64,000 nt of DNA from positions 186,001 to 250,000 of the forward strand of contig NZ_BBYA01000009.1 of NCBI RefSeq assembly GCF_001050275.1. Reading direction: 5' to 3'. The translations under genes and the position numbers were made by a program. Shown piece by piece: positions 1-8,126 of this stretch. Source of the DNA: Leptolinea tardivitalis (GTDB taxonomy: Bacteria; Chloroflexota; Anaerolineae; Anaerolineales; Anaerolineaceae). The notes beneath the pieces are model-generated. The model saw only the letters and a list, made by a program, of their open reading frames with translations, was not told the DNA's origin and did no database searches. Within the stretch, counting starts at the first letter, position 1. Every line of letters begins with the position of its first letter.

Positions 1-1
1 G

Positions 2-292
2 GCCGGTCAGCTTCACCCGTTTGACTGGCGTATCGAGTATATGGATATAGACAGGCACACCTTTGGTATCAATATTTACGAATGTGCCATGTTGAAGCTG
101 GCGGATAAATTCGGGTACCGTGAGCTTTTCCCTACCATTTGCCGCATGGATTACCTGTTTTCACACTATTTTGACAACGGCTTCACTCGAACCGGCACAC
201 TGGCTGACGGGAACGCCTGCTGCGACTGTGTGTATGAATATCCGGGCAGGTGTGAGTGGTCGCCCGAAAAGGGATTCGAGACCCGAAAGTAG
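2..292 (+). CDS. L-2-amino-thiazoline-4-carboxylate hydrolase-family protein, C-terminal part
   Basis: The frame is open to the left window edge, so only the last 96 codons are seen and the start lies outside. The tail 'TRTGTLADGNACCDCVYEYP' matches the conserved end of the ATC hydrolase family (RT-T-L-x-G-x-x-CC-x-F/Y). In characterised members this family opens the thiazoline ring on the way to L-cysteine, but most members have unknown substrates. The adjacent Cys-Cys pair is intact. Another member of the same family is encoded at 44876-45451. Nothing can be said of its operon because the upstream side is missing; downstream it runs straight into a tandem repeat array. Confidence 0.75.
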   Translation, partial: AGQLHPFDWRIEYMDIDRHTFGINIYECAMLKLADKFGYRELFPTICRMDYLFSHYFDNGFTRTGTLADGNACCDCVYEYPGRCEWSPEKGFETRK

Positions 293-299
293 ATACTAT

Positions 300-823
300 C
301 GGGCGGGATCGCTTTTGTTCCCACCATAGTAATTTCTATCCGATGACCATATGGTTGAGCGAGATGCCTGTTTGACAGGTCACCCGGTATGTGGCTTGAA
401 ATCTCATAGGGTGGGATCGCTTTTGATCCCACCACATTAATTTTATCCGATGACCATATGGTTGAGCGAGACGCCTGGTTTGACAGGTCACCCGGTATAC
501 GGGTTGAAGTCTCATAGGGTGGGATCGCTTTTGTTCCCACCATAGTAATTTCTATCCGATGACCATATGGTTGAGCGAGATGCCCGTTTGACAGGTCACC
601 CGGTATGTGGCTTGAAATCTCATAGGGTGGGATCGCTTTTGATCCCACCACATTAATTTTATCCGATGACCACATGGTTGAGCGAGACGCCTGGTTGAAA
701 GGTCACCCGGTATACGGGTTGAAGTCTCATAGGGTGGGATCGCTTTTGATCCCACCCTATTAATTTCTTTCCGGTGGTCTTTTGGATGAAAAAAGCCCGT
801 TTGACAGGTCACCCGGTATTTTG
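300..823. repeat. 108-bp tandem repeat array, about five units in alternating A/B forms
   Basis: The string GGGATCGCTTTTG recurs at 305, 413, 521, 629 and 736, giving spacings of 108, 108, 108 and 107 bp. Units at 305 and 521 share one variant (GTTCCCACCATAGTAATTTC) and those at 413 and 629 another (GATCCCACCACATTAATTTT), so a 216-bp pair was probably duplicated. Each B unit holds a 9-bp stem, GGTGGGATC with GATCCCACC, around a GCTTTT loop; in A units one pair is broken. All units carry TTTGACAGGTCACCCGGTAT or a close variant; a degenerate sixth copy of that part sits near 799-820. No gene is supported inside. Confidence 0.95.
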
Positions 824-847
824 ACATGGATCGAATGGACAGAATCA

Positions 848-923
848 GGTGGGTTGAAGGCTCTCCATGTTTGGCAAAGCTCTTTCAAATGGACAGGGTT
901 TTCAAATGTGCCTTCAACCCACC
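848..923. repeat. 14-bp perfect inverted repeat flanking a 48-nt loop
   Basis: GGTGGGTTGAAGGC at 848-861 is exactly complementary to GCCTTCAACCCACC at 910-923. It lies between the tandem repeat array and the CRISPR array. It could be a folded RNA, a miniature element remnant or a terminator without a T-run; the sequence does not decide. Confidence 0.6.
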
Positions 924-970
924 CTATAAGAATTGTGCTGTGTTATCAACGGTACGGCACTCAAGGCAAT

Positions 971-1525
971 GTCTCAATGCCCTGACGGGCATTTATTGTT
1001 TTTAACTGATGACTTAGAATCACTGTACAAAATTGGTCGTCGTCTCAATGCCCTGACGGGCATTTATTGTTTTTAACGAGCGGTTGCCGGAATTTGCTCT
1101 TAGTAAGCCCCGCTGTCCGTCTCAATGCCCTGACGGGCATTTATTGTTTTTAACACGACCGTAGACATACCGGGTCTACGGCCAGAGCAAAGAGGGTCTC
1201 AATGCCCTGACGGGCATTTATTGTTTTTAACGCAACCCGGGGCAGTTGTCTAATGATTTAGAAGAATTAGGTCTCAATGCCCTGACGGGCATTTATTGTT
1301 TTTAACAAAGATGGATTACTTGGAGCCTTGTGGCTCATAGCGGTAAGTCTCAATGCCCTGACGGGCATTTATTGTTTTTAACCAATTGTGAATAACCGGA
1401 TTGATGTGATTCGTTTCGTCTCAATGCCCTGACGGGCATTTATTGTTTTTAACCAGCGAGAACTTACGCTTAATCAACTTTTTGGTATCGTCTCAATGCC
1501 CTGACGGGCATTTATTGTTTTTAAC
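971..1525 (-). CRISPR. CRISPR array, 8 identical 36-bp repeats and 7 spacers, no cas genes in window
   Basis: Repeats lie at 971-1006, 1042-1077, 1119-1154, 1196-1231, 1271-1306, 1347-1382, 1418-1453 and 1490-1525, all 36 bp and identical as read. Spacers are 35, 41, 41, 39, 40, 35 and 36 nt. The repeat contains the hairpin AATGCCC-TGAC-GGGCATT. Read on the minus strand the repeat ends ATTGAGAC, close to the ATTGAAAC-type 5' handle of many type I and III crRNAs, so I infer transcription from right to left with a leader beyond 1525. Type cannot be assigned without cas genes, and none is present on either side inside the window. Confidence 0.97.
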
Positions 1526-1562
1526 CGTGATGCGCTCTTTTCTTTTAATATATTCCTCTGGA

Positions 1563-1620
1563 CGCGCACCCCACATGGAAATTATACCGGATATTCCATT
1601 TTTGGGAGGGGGGGTGCGCG
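1563..1620. other. Nested inverted repeat beside the CRISPR array
   Basis: CGCGCACCCC at 1563-1572 pairs perfectly with GGGGTGCGCG at 1611-1620, and inside the loop ATGGAA pairs with TTCCAT. It lies between the last CRISPR repeat and the stop of the minus-strand gene at 1654. It may be a terminator-like hairpin for that gene or part of the presumed CRISPR leader. Confidence 0.5.
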
Positions 1621-1653
1621 AAAAGATTACGGGATATCTGGCATCGAATGTCA

Positions 1654-2463
1654 TCACGAGGGTTTCTCCTCCTGTACCGCAACTATACTGGCTTCCGCCA
1701 GCTTAAGCTCGGCCAGCTCCAGGTTTTCCACCCCCTCGCGGTACGCCCCGGCCACCAGCGCGGCGCCAATCAGCATAACGTAGAAACCGACGGCCAGCGG
1801 CAGGAGGACGATCAGGCAGATCAGCACGATGGTCATGGAAAAAATCTGGCTGACAATGTAAACCAACCCCATCAGGCCGGTGATCACCAGCAGGGCAATG
1901 AGAAATCCTCCGGTGTTAGCGCGGAAGATTTTCCACCAGCCGGTGAAATCAAACCCAGCGGAAAACGAATCACGGGCTACGGTGTGTCCCAGTGCGGCCG
2001 GCAGCACCAGGAAGGTGAGTGTACCCGTAAGAATGCTCAACCCGATGCTCAGAAAGAGGATGCCGATGGCCACAAACAGGAGTATGGAAGCCGGTGAATC
2101 GGGGTGGTTTCCTGCGGCAGTCATCGCTCCGATGAAGGTAACAATGTAGATACCCATCCCGGCAAATGACACAACCAGGGTGGGAAGGCTGTACAGAAAG
2201 GCAACGCAAAACAGCCGCCAGCCGTCTTTTAGGAATTTTCCCCAATTGTCCCATTCCGGCAGGTACAGGCTGCCGCGGTCAACAATAACCCGGTGCATGA
2301 TCTGGTACACATAGCCCATCAGGATCAGGCCGGGGATGATCGGGATGATCATGCCGGCCAAGGTCAGGCCGATGCCGATCAGCATTTTGGACTGCCAGCG
2401 GTCTTCATGGAAGGGGAAAGCCAGCAGGGTTTGCAGAGGGCGTGTGGAAACTTCAGTGGTCAT
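1654..2463 (-). CDS. DUF4013-type integral membrane protein
   Basis: This 269-residue protein starts at an ATG preceded by GGAG at a proper distance. It has a short cytoplasmic N-terminus, then about six hydrophobic segments (near residues 25-50, 85-115, 125-155, 180-210 and 215-245). The pattern of an early 'IPIIPGLILMGYVYQIMHRVI' type segment followed by 'LPEWDNWGKFLKDG' is the hallmark of DUF4013, a membrane family of unknown role common in Anaerolineae and archaea. No catalytic residues are evident. It stands alone between the CRISPR region and the 14-bp repeat array. Confidence 0.75.
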   Translation of the reverse strand: MTTEVSTRPLQTLLAFPFHEDRWQSKMLIGIGLTLAGMIIPIIPGLILMGYVYQIMHRVIVDRGSLYLPEWDNWGKFLKDGWRLFCVAFLYSLPTLVVSFAGMGIYIVTFIGAMTAAGNHPDSPASILLFVAIGILFLSIGLSILTGTLTFLVLPAALGHTVARDSFSAGFDFTGWWKIFRANTGGFLIALLVITGLMGLVYIVSQIFSMTIVLICLIVLLPLAVGFYVMLIGAALVAGAYREGVENLELAELKLAEASIVAVQEEKPS

Positions 2464-2499
2464 GGATGCTCCATTGAATGAATCTGATAGATTTTACTT

Positions 2500-2682
2500 C
2501 GACAGGCTCCCTTTGACAGGCTCAGGGATCGGGGCCGGGACAGGGGTTGGGGCGGAAACAGGAAGAGTCGGTGGTAAACGGTTCATCCCCCCTTTGACAG
2601 GCTCCCTTTGACAGGCTCCCTTCGACAGGCTCCCTTTGACAGGCTCCCTTCGACAGGCTCCCCTTCGACAGGCTCAGGGGCC
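2500..2682. repeat. 14-bp tandem repeat clusters (CCCTTYGACAGGCT)
   Basis: The core GACAGGCT begins at 2501 and 2515, and again at 2596, 2610, 2624, 2638, 2652 and 2667. Spacing is 14 bp, except 15 bp for the last. The two clusters are separated by a G-rich stretch, and both end in the same GACAGGCTCAGGG sequence. Units differ only by T or C before GACAGG. The run lies upstream of the DUF4013 gene and downstream of the acetyltransferase, with no gene in it. The TTTGACAGG core also occurs in the 108-bp array at 300-823. Confidence 0.95.
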
Positions 2683-2740
2683 GGGATCGGGATCGGGACA
2701 TCCCTATTATAGGGTAAACCATGTGTCAGCGGGGGGAATA

Positions 2741-3250
2741 TTACACTGACGCCGGATCGAGGTCGTAGATAAAGTGAATGGCGGCAATACGGCCGCCGGA
2801 TTTATCAAAACGTTCTTCGATGAAATGGGGTTTGAACCCCAGTTTCTGGTAGAGCAGCAGGCCGTCAACATTCTGGTTGAAGCAGGAGAGCTGTACATTT
2901 TTGACCCGGTATTTTTCCCTGGCAAGGCCAATCATCGTACGGACCAGGTACGAACCCACTCCCCGGCCGCGCGCCTCCGGTGAGACAATCACGTTGCCGA
3001 TGGAACAGGTGTCCCCCGGCTGGCAGATATAAAAATTGGCGAATCCAGCCGTCTTGCCGTCCAGAAGCACCACGGTGGAATCCTTTCGATTGTTGATGGA
3101 ATCCCGGAGCTGTTCAATCGTCAGCGGGTATTCCGCTTTGGGGAACATGAAAAACAATTCCTGTTCGCTGCGGGGAAAACGACAGATGACCGGCAGGTCG
3201 GCATCCGTCACCGGGCGGTGGGATAGGCAGGTAGTGTTGTTGGTTTCCAT
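2741..3250 (-). CDS. GNAT-family N-acetyltransferase
   Basis: About 169 residues from the ATG at 3250; a TTG at 3286 would add 12 residues and has no better ribosome site. The acetyl-CoA binding motif A is clear near residues 95-125 ('VIVSPEARGRGVGSYLVRTM', R-G-x-G-x-G/S type), followed by 'LLLYQKLGFKP', the usual motif B tail. The family transfers acetyl groups to amines of small molecules or proteins; the acceptor here is unknown. It is a single gene with no obvious partner. Confidence 0.85.
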   Translation of the reverse strand: METNNTTCLSHRPVTDADLPVICRFPRSEQELFFMFPKAEYPLTIEQLRDSINNRKDSTVVLLDGKTAGFANFYICQPGDTCSIGNVIVSPEARGRGVGSYLVRTMIGLAREKYRVKNVQLSCFNQNVDGLLLYQKLGFKPHFIEERFDKSGGRIAAIHFIYDLDPASV

Positions 3251-3352
3251 GCAGGATACTATAGACCAATCTCCTGCAGAGATCAAGGAAATTACGTGCC
3301 GGTTGCGTTCAATCCGCCAATCATCCGGTAAGGTGCGGCGGTTCCACGGGTC

Positions 3353-5101
3353 TTATCGGGCACGCACCTGGTTTCGACCGGCACTTTTGGCATCATACAA
3401 AGCCTGGTCGGCACGTTCAATAATTGACTTCTCGCTGTCGCTTTCACAACAACTGGTCACCCCGAAGCTGCAGGAGATGTGTCCAATCTCGGGTATATCG
3501 AGTGCTGAAATTTTCTCGCGGATTTTCTCCGCCACCTGTGTTGCCCGGGTCAGATCCGTCTGCGGAAGGATGATCAAAAATTCGTCTCCGCCCCACCGGC
3601 CGACAAAATCAGATTCTCGGACTGTTTTCCTCACTGTTTCGGCAATTTGTTGCAGCATCGTATCACCGGCATTATGCCCAAATGTGTCGTTGATATGCTT
3701 GAAGAGATCAATATCAAATAGAATCACAGAGAACATGGATGAATACCGGGCGGCGCGTGCCAGCTCTTTATTAATCGAGATGTCCAGTGATCCACGATTG
3801 TTGATCTGCGTCAGGCTGTCTGTGCAGGATAATAATTGCAGTTCTTCATTGGCCTGTTCTAATTCATCTGTCACCGCACCCAGAAAATGGACAAGCCGTA
3901 AGGTTGTATTTTGCGGGTGGTTGATTGACAGATCATTCTGATCTTCTTCCATACCGAGGCGGAATGTATTTTCAGGCGGTCCTTCACGAAAACCCACGGC
4001 AACCAGCGTTGAGTTCAGCACTTTTACATTTTCGCCCGTGCCATGCAGCTCTCCGTAGGTATAAAAGCCAAATGTCGGGGCAATGGATTCAAAAGGCGAT
4101 GTTTCTTTTTCTACATCATTTTGCATAAGGAACCGACGGCAGCAGCAGGAAAAAAGGAAGAGCACATCGGGATCAAAACTGGCCAGGTCCTTCTTAATTT
4201 CGGCGGCATCTCGAATGATCATTTCAGGATTGCCGTACCCCATTCGGAACGTTTCGCCTTTCTTGATGTCGGCGACGAATTTTATGGTTCCATCTTTTCT
4301 GGCGCCAAAGGGAACCCGTGCCATGACCACATTTTTTCGGTTGAACATGAAGGGGAATGCCAGGGCGTTAAGGAAAAATTTTTCGTCATTGAGAACACCC
4401 AGATAATGGGCATAAATATCAAAGGCTGGTTTCCCATCCACCGATTTGACCAGCAAGCCGTCCGTATCGGTGATGGTCATTTCTTTGCCGATCATCCGCC
4501 AGCCAAGATACGTACTGGTTTTAATGTGCAGGTCTGACCCTGAAAACACAACAGCCACCACCCCGCTGTCGAAACAGGCGTTCCCGTCAAAAACCAGAGA
4601 TCTTGACATCTCTGCATAGTCACCTGCACCGCCGCCAAAAACCGGAAAGTCGCTCTTCTGTGATTGGAATCCCTGCATCAGCGAGGCGACATCGATCAGA
4701 AGAGGAGTGGTGAGCAACAGGATGCCGCTGATGGGAAGGTTCAGGGCGTCAATGGTACTTCGCAGCTGCCTGCCCGCATCTTCTTCCTTGCCGCTGTCAC
4801 AATCCAGATGAACAGATTGGATATGGGATGACTGAAAGAACGTGAATCCAACAATGGTCTGCCCGGTGATGGTATGACCGTTAATGATTTCACCAAATGT
4901 GCTCGCCCCGACAATTACCGCTGAAGGGAATCTACATGAAATCTTTTCCTGTAGTTCCCTGTACCAATCTTTCTGGTTCAGGGCGCTGTAGATTTGAACA
5001 AGTATGGCCGAAGAATGCTGAGCTTCACTGGCAAGATCAGGCGAAGCCAACATACCGGCAATGGCAGTAGAATCGTTTACCGTAAATGAAAAATGCTTCA
5101 T
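3353..5101 (-). CDS. FIST-domain sensor diguanylate cyclase
   Basis: A 582-residue protein with an N-terminal FIST domain (about 25-230), a FIST C-terminal domain (about 240-385) with a 'FSCCCRR' cysteine cluster, a short coiled linker, and a GGDEF domain from about 420. The active-site motif reads GRWGGDEF near residue 503, and an RxxD inhibitory site (RESD) sits five residues before it, so both cyclase activity and product feedback look intact. FIST domains are predicted small-ligand sensors. There is no transmembrane segment, so it should make c-di-GMP in the cytosol in response to an internal ligand. Its ATG lacks a clear Shine-Dalgarno site. Confidence 0.9.
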   Translation of the reverse strand: MKHFSFTVNDSTAIAGMLASPDLASEAQHSSAILVQIYSALNQKDWYRELQEKISCRFPSAVIVGASTFGEIINGHTITGQTIVGFTFFQSSHIQSVHLDCDSGKEEDAGRQLRSTIDALNLPISGILLLTTPLLIDVASLMQGFQSQKSDFPVFGGGAGDYAEMSRSLVFDGNACFDSGVVAVVFSGSDLHIKTSTYLGWRMIGKEMTITDTDGLLVKSVDGKPAFDIYAHYLGVLNDEKFFLNALAFPFMFNRKNVVMARVPFGARKDGTIKFVADIKKGETFRMGYGNPEMIIRDAAEIKKDLASFDPDVLFLFSCCCRRFLMQNDVEKETSPFESIAPTFGFYTYGELHGTGENVKVLNSTLVAVGFREGPPENTFRLGMEEDQNDLSINHPQNTTLRLVHFLGAVTDELEQANEELQLLSCTDSLTQINNRGSLDISINKELARAARYSSMFSVILFDIDLFKHINDTFGHNAGDTMLQQIAETVRKTVRESDFVGRWGGDEFLIILPQTDLTRATQVAEKIREKISALDIPEIGHISCSFGVTSCCESDSEKSIIERADQALYDAKSAGRNQVRAR

Positions 5102-5193
5102 ATTCTTTTTAGGAGGGCAACAAATTCTACTACTATTATGCTATTTTTGACATAAAAACACCAGAAATTTTATGGATGATTAATGGGATTTAT

Positions 5194-5228
5194 GCCTGGT
5201 TTATCCGATTTATTCGGATAAACCAGGC
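5194..5228 (-). terminator. Perfect 15-bp stem hairpin after the kinase gene
   Basis: GCCTGGTTTATCCGA at 5194-5208 pairs perfectly with 5214-5228 around a 5-nt loop, beginning one base after the kinase stop codon. No clear T-run follows on the minus strand, so it may act mainly as an mRNA 3'-end stabiliser. Confidence 0.65.
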
Positions 5229-5229
5229 G

Positions 5230-6804
5230 TTATCTATTCAACTGGTGATATATCCCTTTCATCTGTTGATAGATTTTCTTAAAAATATCAAAACAAGAAT
5301 CATAGGTGTTTCGATTCTGAGGATTGGGAACATAGGTGTTTTTGAATTTCACCAGCTCCGGTATGTCATTGAAGGTGATCTCACCCATCCCAACCGCGCC
5401 GATCCAGGCAGCACCGCGCGCATTGGCATACACCGGGTCTGCCACCTGATGGATTTCCACATTCATCACATCTGCGAATATCTGGCACCAGATATCCGAT
5501 TGTGCCCCGCCGCCCACGATATTGACATGATAAATTTTCCGTCCCATGAATCGCTGCATCGGGTCAAGCAGCCAGCGGGTGTTATACGCAATACCCTCAA
5601 GGAATGCTCGGATGATATCTTCGCGCGTATTGCGAAGTGACAGATTATACAATCCGGCACGCACGGCCCGGTCATCAATGGGCGCACGTTCCCCCCAGAT
5701 CCAGGGTGTATAAATCACCCCGTTGCTGCCCGCCGGAACGCGGGCGGCAATGATATCCAACACCTTGAAGATATCTGGAACATTCTCTTCCTGCAGGAGC
5801 TCATCTTTGTGATACAGAATATTATCGCGCAGATAGGTCAGATTGCCTCCGGCGGTGGCCTGCAGGGCAGTCAGCAGGTAATGGCCCGGCAGTGCGCAGG
5901 GCACTGAGGCCATAGAGGTGGCGATATCCGTCTTTTTGAAAGGCACATGGGCGGCCATCCAGGAAGACGTGCCGATATACAGATGAGCGGCAAAATCAGC
6001 CACGGTTCCGGCGCCGATGGCAGCCGCCGTATTATCAATGGCCCCTGCCACCACCTTTACATTGCGAGACAAACCGAGCAAGTCGGCGATTTCAGGTTTC
6101 AGATTTCCCAGAACTGCCGTACAGGGGACGATTTCGGGGTATTTTTCAGCCGCAATACCGCTGGACTGCACCAGCCCGGCATGGTAATGGACGGCATCTG
6201 GGGAGCGGTTATCGGTCACCCAGGAGGTGAGGATCGAGTCATACGTGGCGGCAAAACGGCCGGTTAACCGCATGTTGAGGTAATCCAGCACATTCAAGAA
6301 CTTGTATGTGCGTTCGTATATCTCCGGGAATCGGTCACGCACCAGGAGCATATGCGAAGAGGGGTCTTTGCCGGTCAGAGAGGGCATTCCGCCGGTGAGA
6401 GTGACCCAGCGGAGAGTGTTATACACGCTGACTCCGCCCATATTGACCAGCCCGTGGAATTGTTTTTTCAGGTGTGGTTCGCCGCGCATATCCATCCACA
6501 GGATGCAATTCATCAGGGCATGCCCGTCTTTATCAACCGGGATGGTACCTTCTCCTTGTGTGGAAGCACAAATGGCGGCCACATCTTTCTTTGCATCCGG
6601 GAACCGTTCGAGCAATTTTTGTGTGGTTGACAGTAAAACACTCCACCATTCATCGGGAGATTGTTCGGCCCCGCCATCCGGAGTCAAATACAGCCGGACA
6701 GGCTGGCTTTCCCATCCCACTACCTGTCCGTCCACGCGGATTAAGGCGACTTTCATGCAGGATGTACCGTGGTCAATGGCAAGGATGAGCGGCGATTCTG
6801 TCAT
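5230..6804 (-). CDS. FGGY-family carbohydrate kinase (xylulokinase-like)
   Basis: This 524-residue protein begins with the phosphate-1 motif 'ILAIDHGTSCMKVALI' and has a 'GAIDNTAAAIGAGTV' adenosine-side motif near 255 and 'VNIVGGGAQSDIWCQIFADV' near 440, the FGGY signature. Such enzymes use ATP to phosphorylate ketoses or polyols; the substrate cannot be read from sequence. It is the last gene of the locus that starts with the aldolase at 10298, 10 nt after the MFS transporter, so its product should feed the class II aldolase. The ATG has AGGA eight bases upstream. Confidence 0.88.
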   Translation of the reverse strand: MTESPLILAIDHGTSCMKVALIRVDGQVVGWESQPVRLYLTPDGGAEQSPDEWWSVLLSTTQKLLERFPDAKKDVAAICASTQGEGTIPVDKDGHALMNCILWMDMRGEPHLKKQFHGLVNMGGVSVYNTLRWVTLTGGMPSLTGKDPSSHMLLVRDRFPEIYERTYKFLNVLDYLNMRLTGRFAATYDSILTSWVTDNRSPDAVHYHAGLVQSSGIAAEKYPEIVPCTAVLGNLKPEIADLLGLSRNVKVVAGAIDNTAAAIGAGTVADFAAHLYIGTSSWMAAHVPFKKTDIATSMASVPCALPGHYLLTALQATAGGNLTYLRDNILYHKDELLQEENVPDIFKVLDIIAARVPAGSNGVIYTPWIWGERAPIDDRAVRAGLYNLSLRNTREDIIRAFLEGIAYNTRWLLDPMQRFMGRKIYHVNIVGGGAQSDIWCQIFADVMNVEIHQVADPVYANARGAAWIGAVGMGEITFNDIPELVKFKNTYVPNPQNRNTYDSCFDIFKKIYQQMKGIYHQLNR

Positions 6805-6814
6805 AAGAAATATC

Positions 6815-8050
6815 CTAGTCTACAGATAAAGATGGTTCACTGGTCGGAGTTTCAAATTCGGGGTCTTTAAGCCGGGTGATGAGAAAAGTGCCCAGAACGA
6901 GCAGTCCGAGTGCAAGCAGCAAAGCCGGAGTGAAGGAACCCTCCGGTGTTTTCACGGCTTCCATGATATAGACAAACACAACGGATGCCTGCCCGAAGAG
7001 CTGGATCAGCCCGTTGGATGTGCCTTCGGGAGTGGGGCGGGTGATTTCGGCGGCATATTGCATACCGATGGGCATGGCGCTGGTGAGAAAGAATCCCAGA
7101 CCAAACGCCGAAATTAATAACACCCACAGCGATGTTCCATACGTCAACCCGATAAGAAACGGAATGGTCAACACAAAACCCATCAGAATGAAACGTTTGC
7201 GTTTGTGCTGACGGTCTGAGAAGGGCGGAATGACTACAGCTCCAATGACGCCGCCTGCCAGCATTAAGGCTCCCAGCGTACCGGCATCTGTGGGGGTAAA
7301 ACCGCGCGGACGGATGATGCTCTCCACCCAGGTGGTGATCCCATTGAAAACTCCCAGGCCGATAAACGAAACCGCCAGGTAAATCCAGAAATACCGGTTT
7401 TTCGCGGCATTTTTGAGTCCATCGAGCATGAGGGCGCGCACTTCCTGCCCGGCCGGGCAGGGAGGAGTGGGTGGTGTTTCCCGGGCCAGAACCACAAACA
7501 ACACGGCAGAAAGGGCGGCCACACCGCCAAAGATCAATTGAACATTGGGGATGCTCATAGATTCAATCAAAACAGGAGTGAGTACCATGCCCAGTGCCGT
7601 TCCGACCAGATTGGAGAGTGTGACCATACCTACGGCGGTGGCACGTTCTTCGATCGAGAACCAGTTGGCTGGAACCTTCGTCCAGGCGTTTAACAGGAAA
7701 GGTTGTGCGGCGGCTATTCCGATGGTTGCCAGCAGAACCGTGTTGTAACTGGTACCGGCCAGTCCGCGCAGCAGTCCAAAAACGCCCATGAGGATGGCGC
7801 CAATACTTACAGCAAGGCGGAACCCATAGGTGTCAATCACCCAGGAGACTGGAATGGAAAGCGGAATAAACGCGATCATGAACGACATGGCCAGCCAGCC
7901 GATCTGCAAATCTGACACACCGTAAAACATGGCGGCCGGGCCGGTTATGGGTGCGTAACTGATCCAGAGGATCTGGATGGTCAGGTTGATGAACATAAAG
8001 ACCGCCAGTACGACCCATCGGTAAGGATACAGTCTGTATTGATTGTTCAT
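6815..8050 (-). CDS. MFS transporter, probable substrate importer of the locus
   Basis: 411 residues with 12 predicted membrane spans and the MFS loop 2-3 region ('GWLAMSFMIAFIPLSIPVSWVIDTYGFR'). The family moves small solutes by proton or other symport. Its place directly before the FGGY kinase (10-nt gap) suggests it imports the sugar-, polyol- or amino-compound degraded by this locus. The start ATG has GGAG at a good distance. An intrinsic terminator at 8083-8116 separates it from the aminotransferase, so its expression may be lower or need its own promoter. Confidence 0.85.
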   Translation of the reverse strand: MNNQYRLYPYRWVVLAVFMFINLTIQILWISYAPITGPAAMFYGVSDLQIGWLAMSFMIAFIPLSIPVSWVIDTYGFRLAVSIGAILMGVFGLLRGLAGTSYNTVLLATIGIAAAQPFLLNAWTKVPANWFSIEERATAVGMVTLSNLVGTALGMVLTPVLIESMSIPNVQLIFGGVAALSAVLFVVLARETPPTPPCPAGQEVRALMLDGLKNAAKNRYFWIYLAVSFIGLGVFNGITTWVESIIRPRGFTPTDAGTLGALMLAGGVIGAVVIPPFSDRQHKRKRFILMGFVLTIPFLIGLTYGTSLWVLLISAFGLGFFLTSAMPIGMQYAAEITRPTPEGTSNGLIQLFGQASVVFVYIMEAVKTPEGSFTPALLLALGLLVLGTFLITRLKDPEFETPTSEPSLSVD

Positions 8051-8082
8051 GATCTGTGCTCCGGTTGTGGAATTATTTTAAG

Positions 8083-8116
8083 AAAAAATCATCCCCGCAG
8101 AAAGATTGCGGGGATG
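8083..8116 (-). terminator. Intrinsic terminator inside the catabolic locus
   Basis: CATCCCCGCA at 8090-8099 pairs perfectly with TGCGGGGATG at 8107-8116, and on the minus strand the hairpin is followed by six T. It lies 10 nt after the aminotransferase stop and before the transporter start. It should terminate most transcripts and set a ratio between the two halves of the locus. Confidence 0.88.
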
Positions 8117-8126
8117 CCTGAATATC

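Noticed and set aside
166-675. Minus-strand 169-codon frame across the 108-bp repeats, with 36-residue repeats
   Set aside because: The repeat length is a multiple of three, so the frame stays open by arithmetic; there is no ribosome site and no protein-like composition, and the units are conserved equally outside codon pattern.
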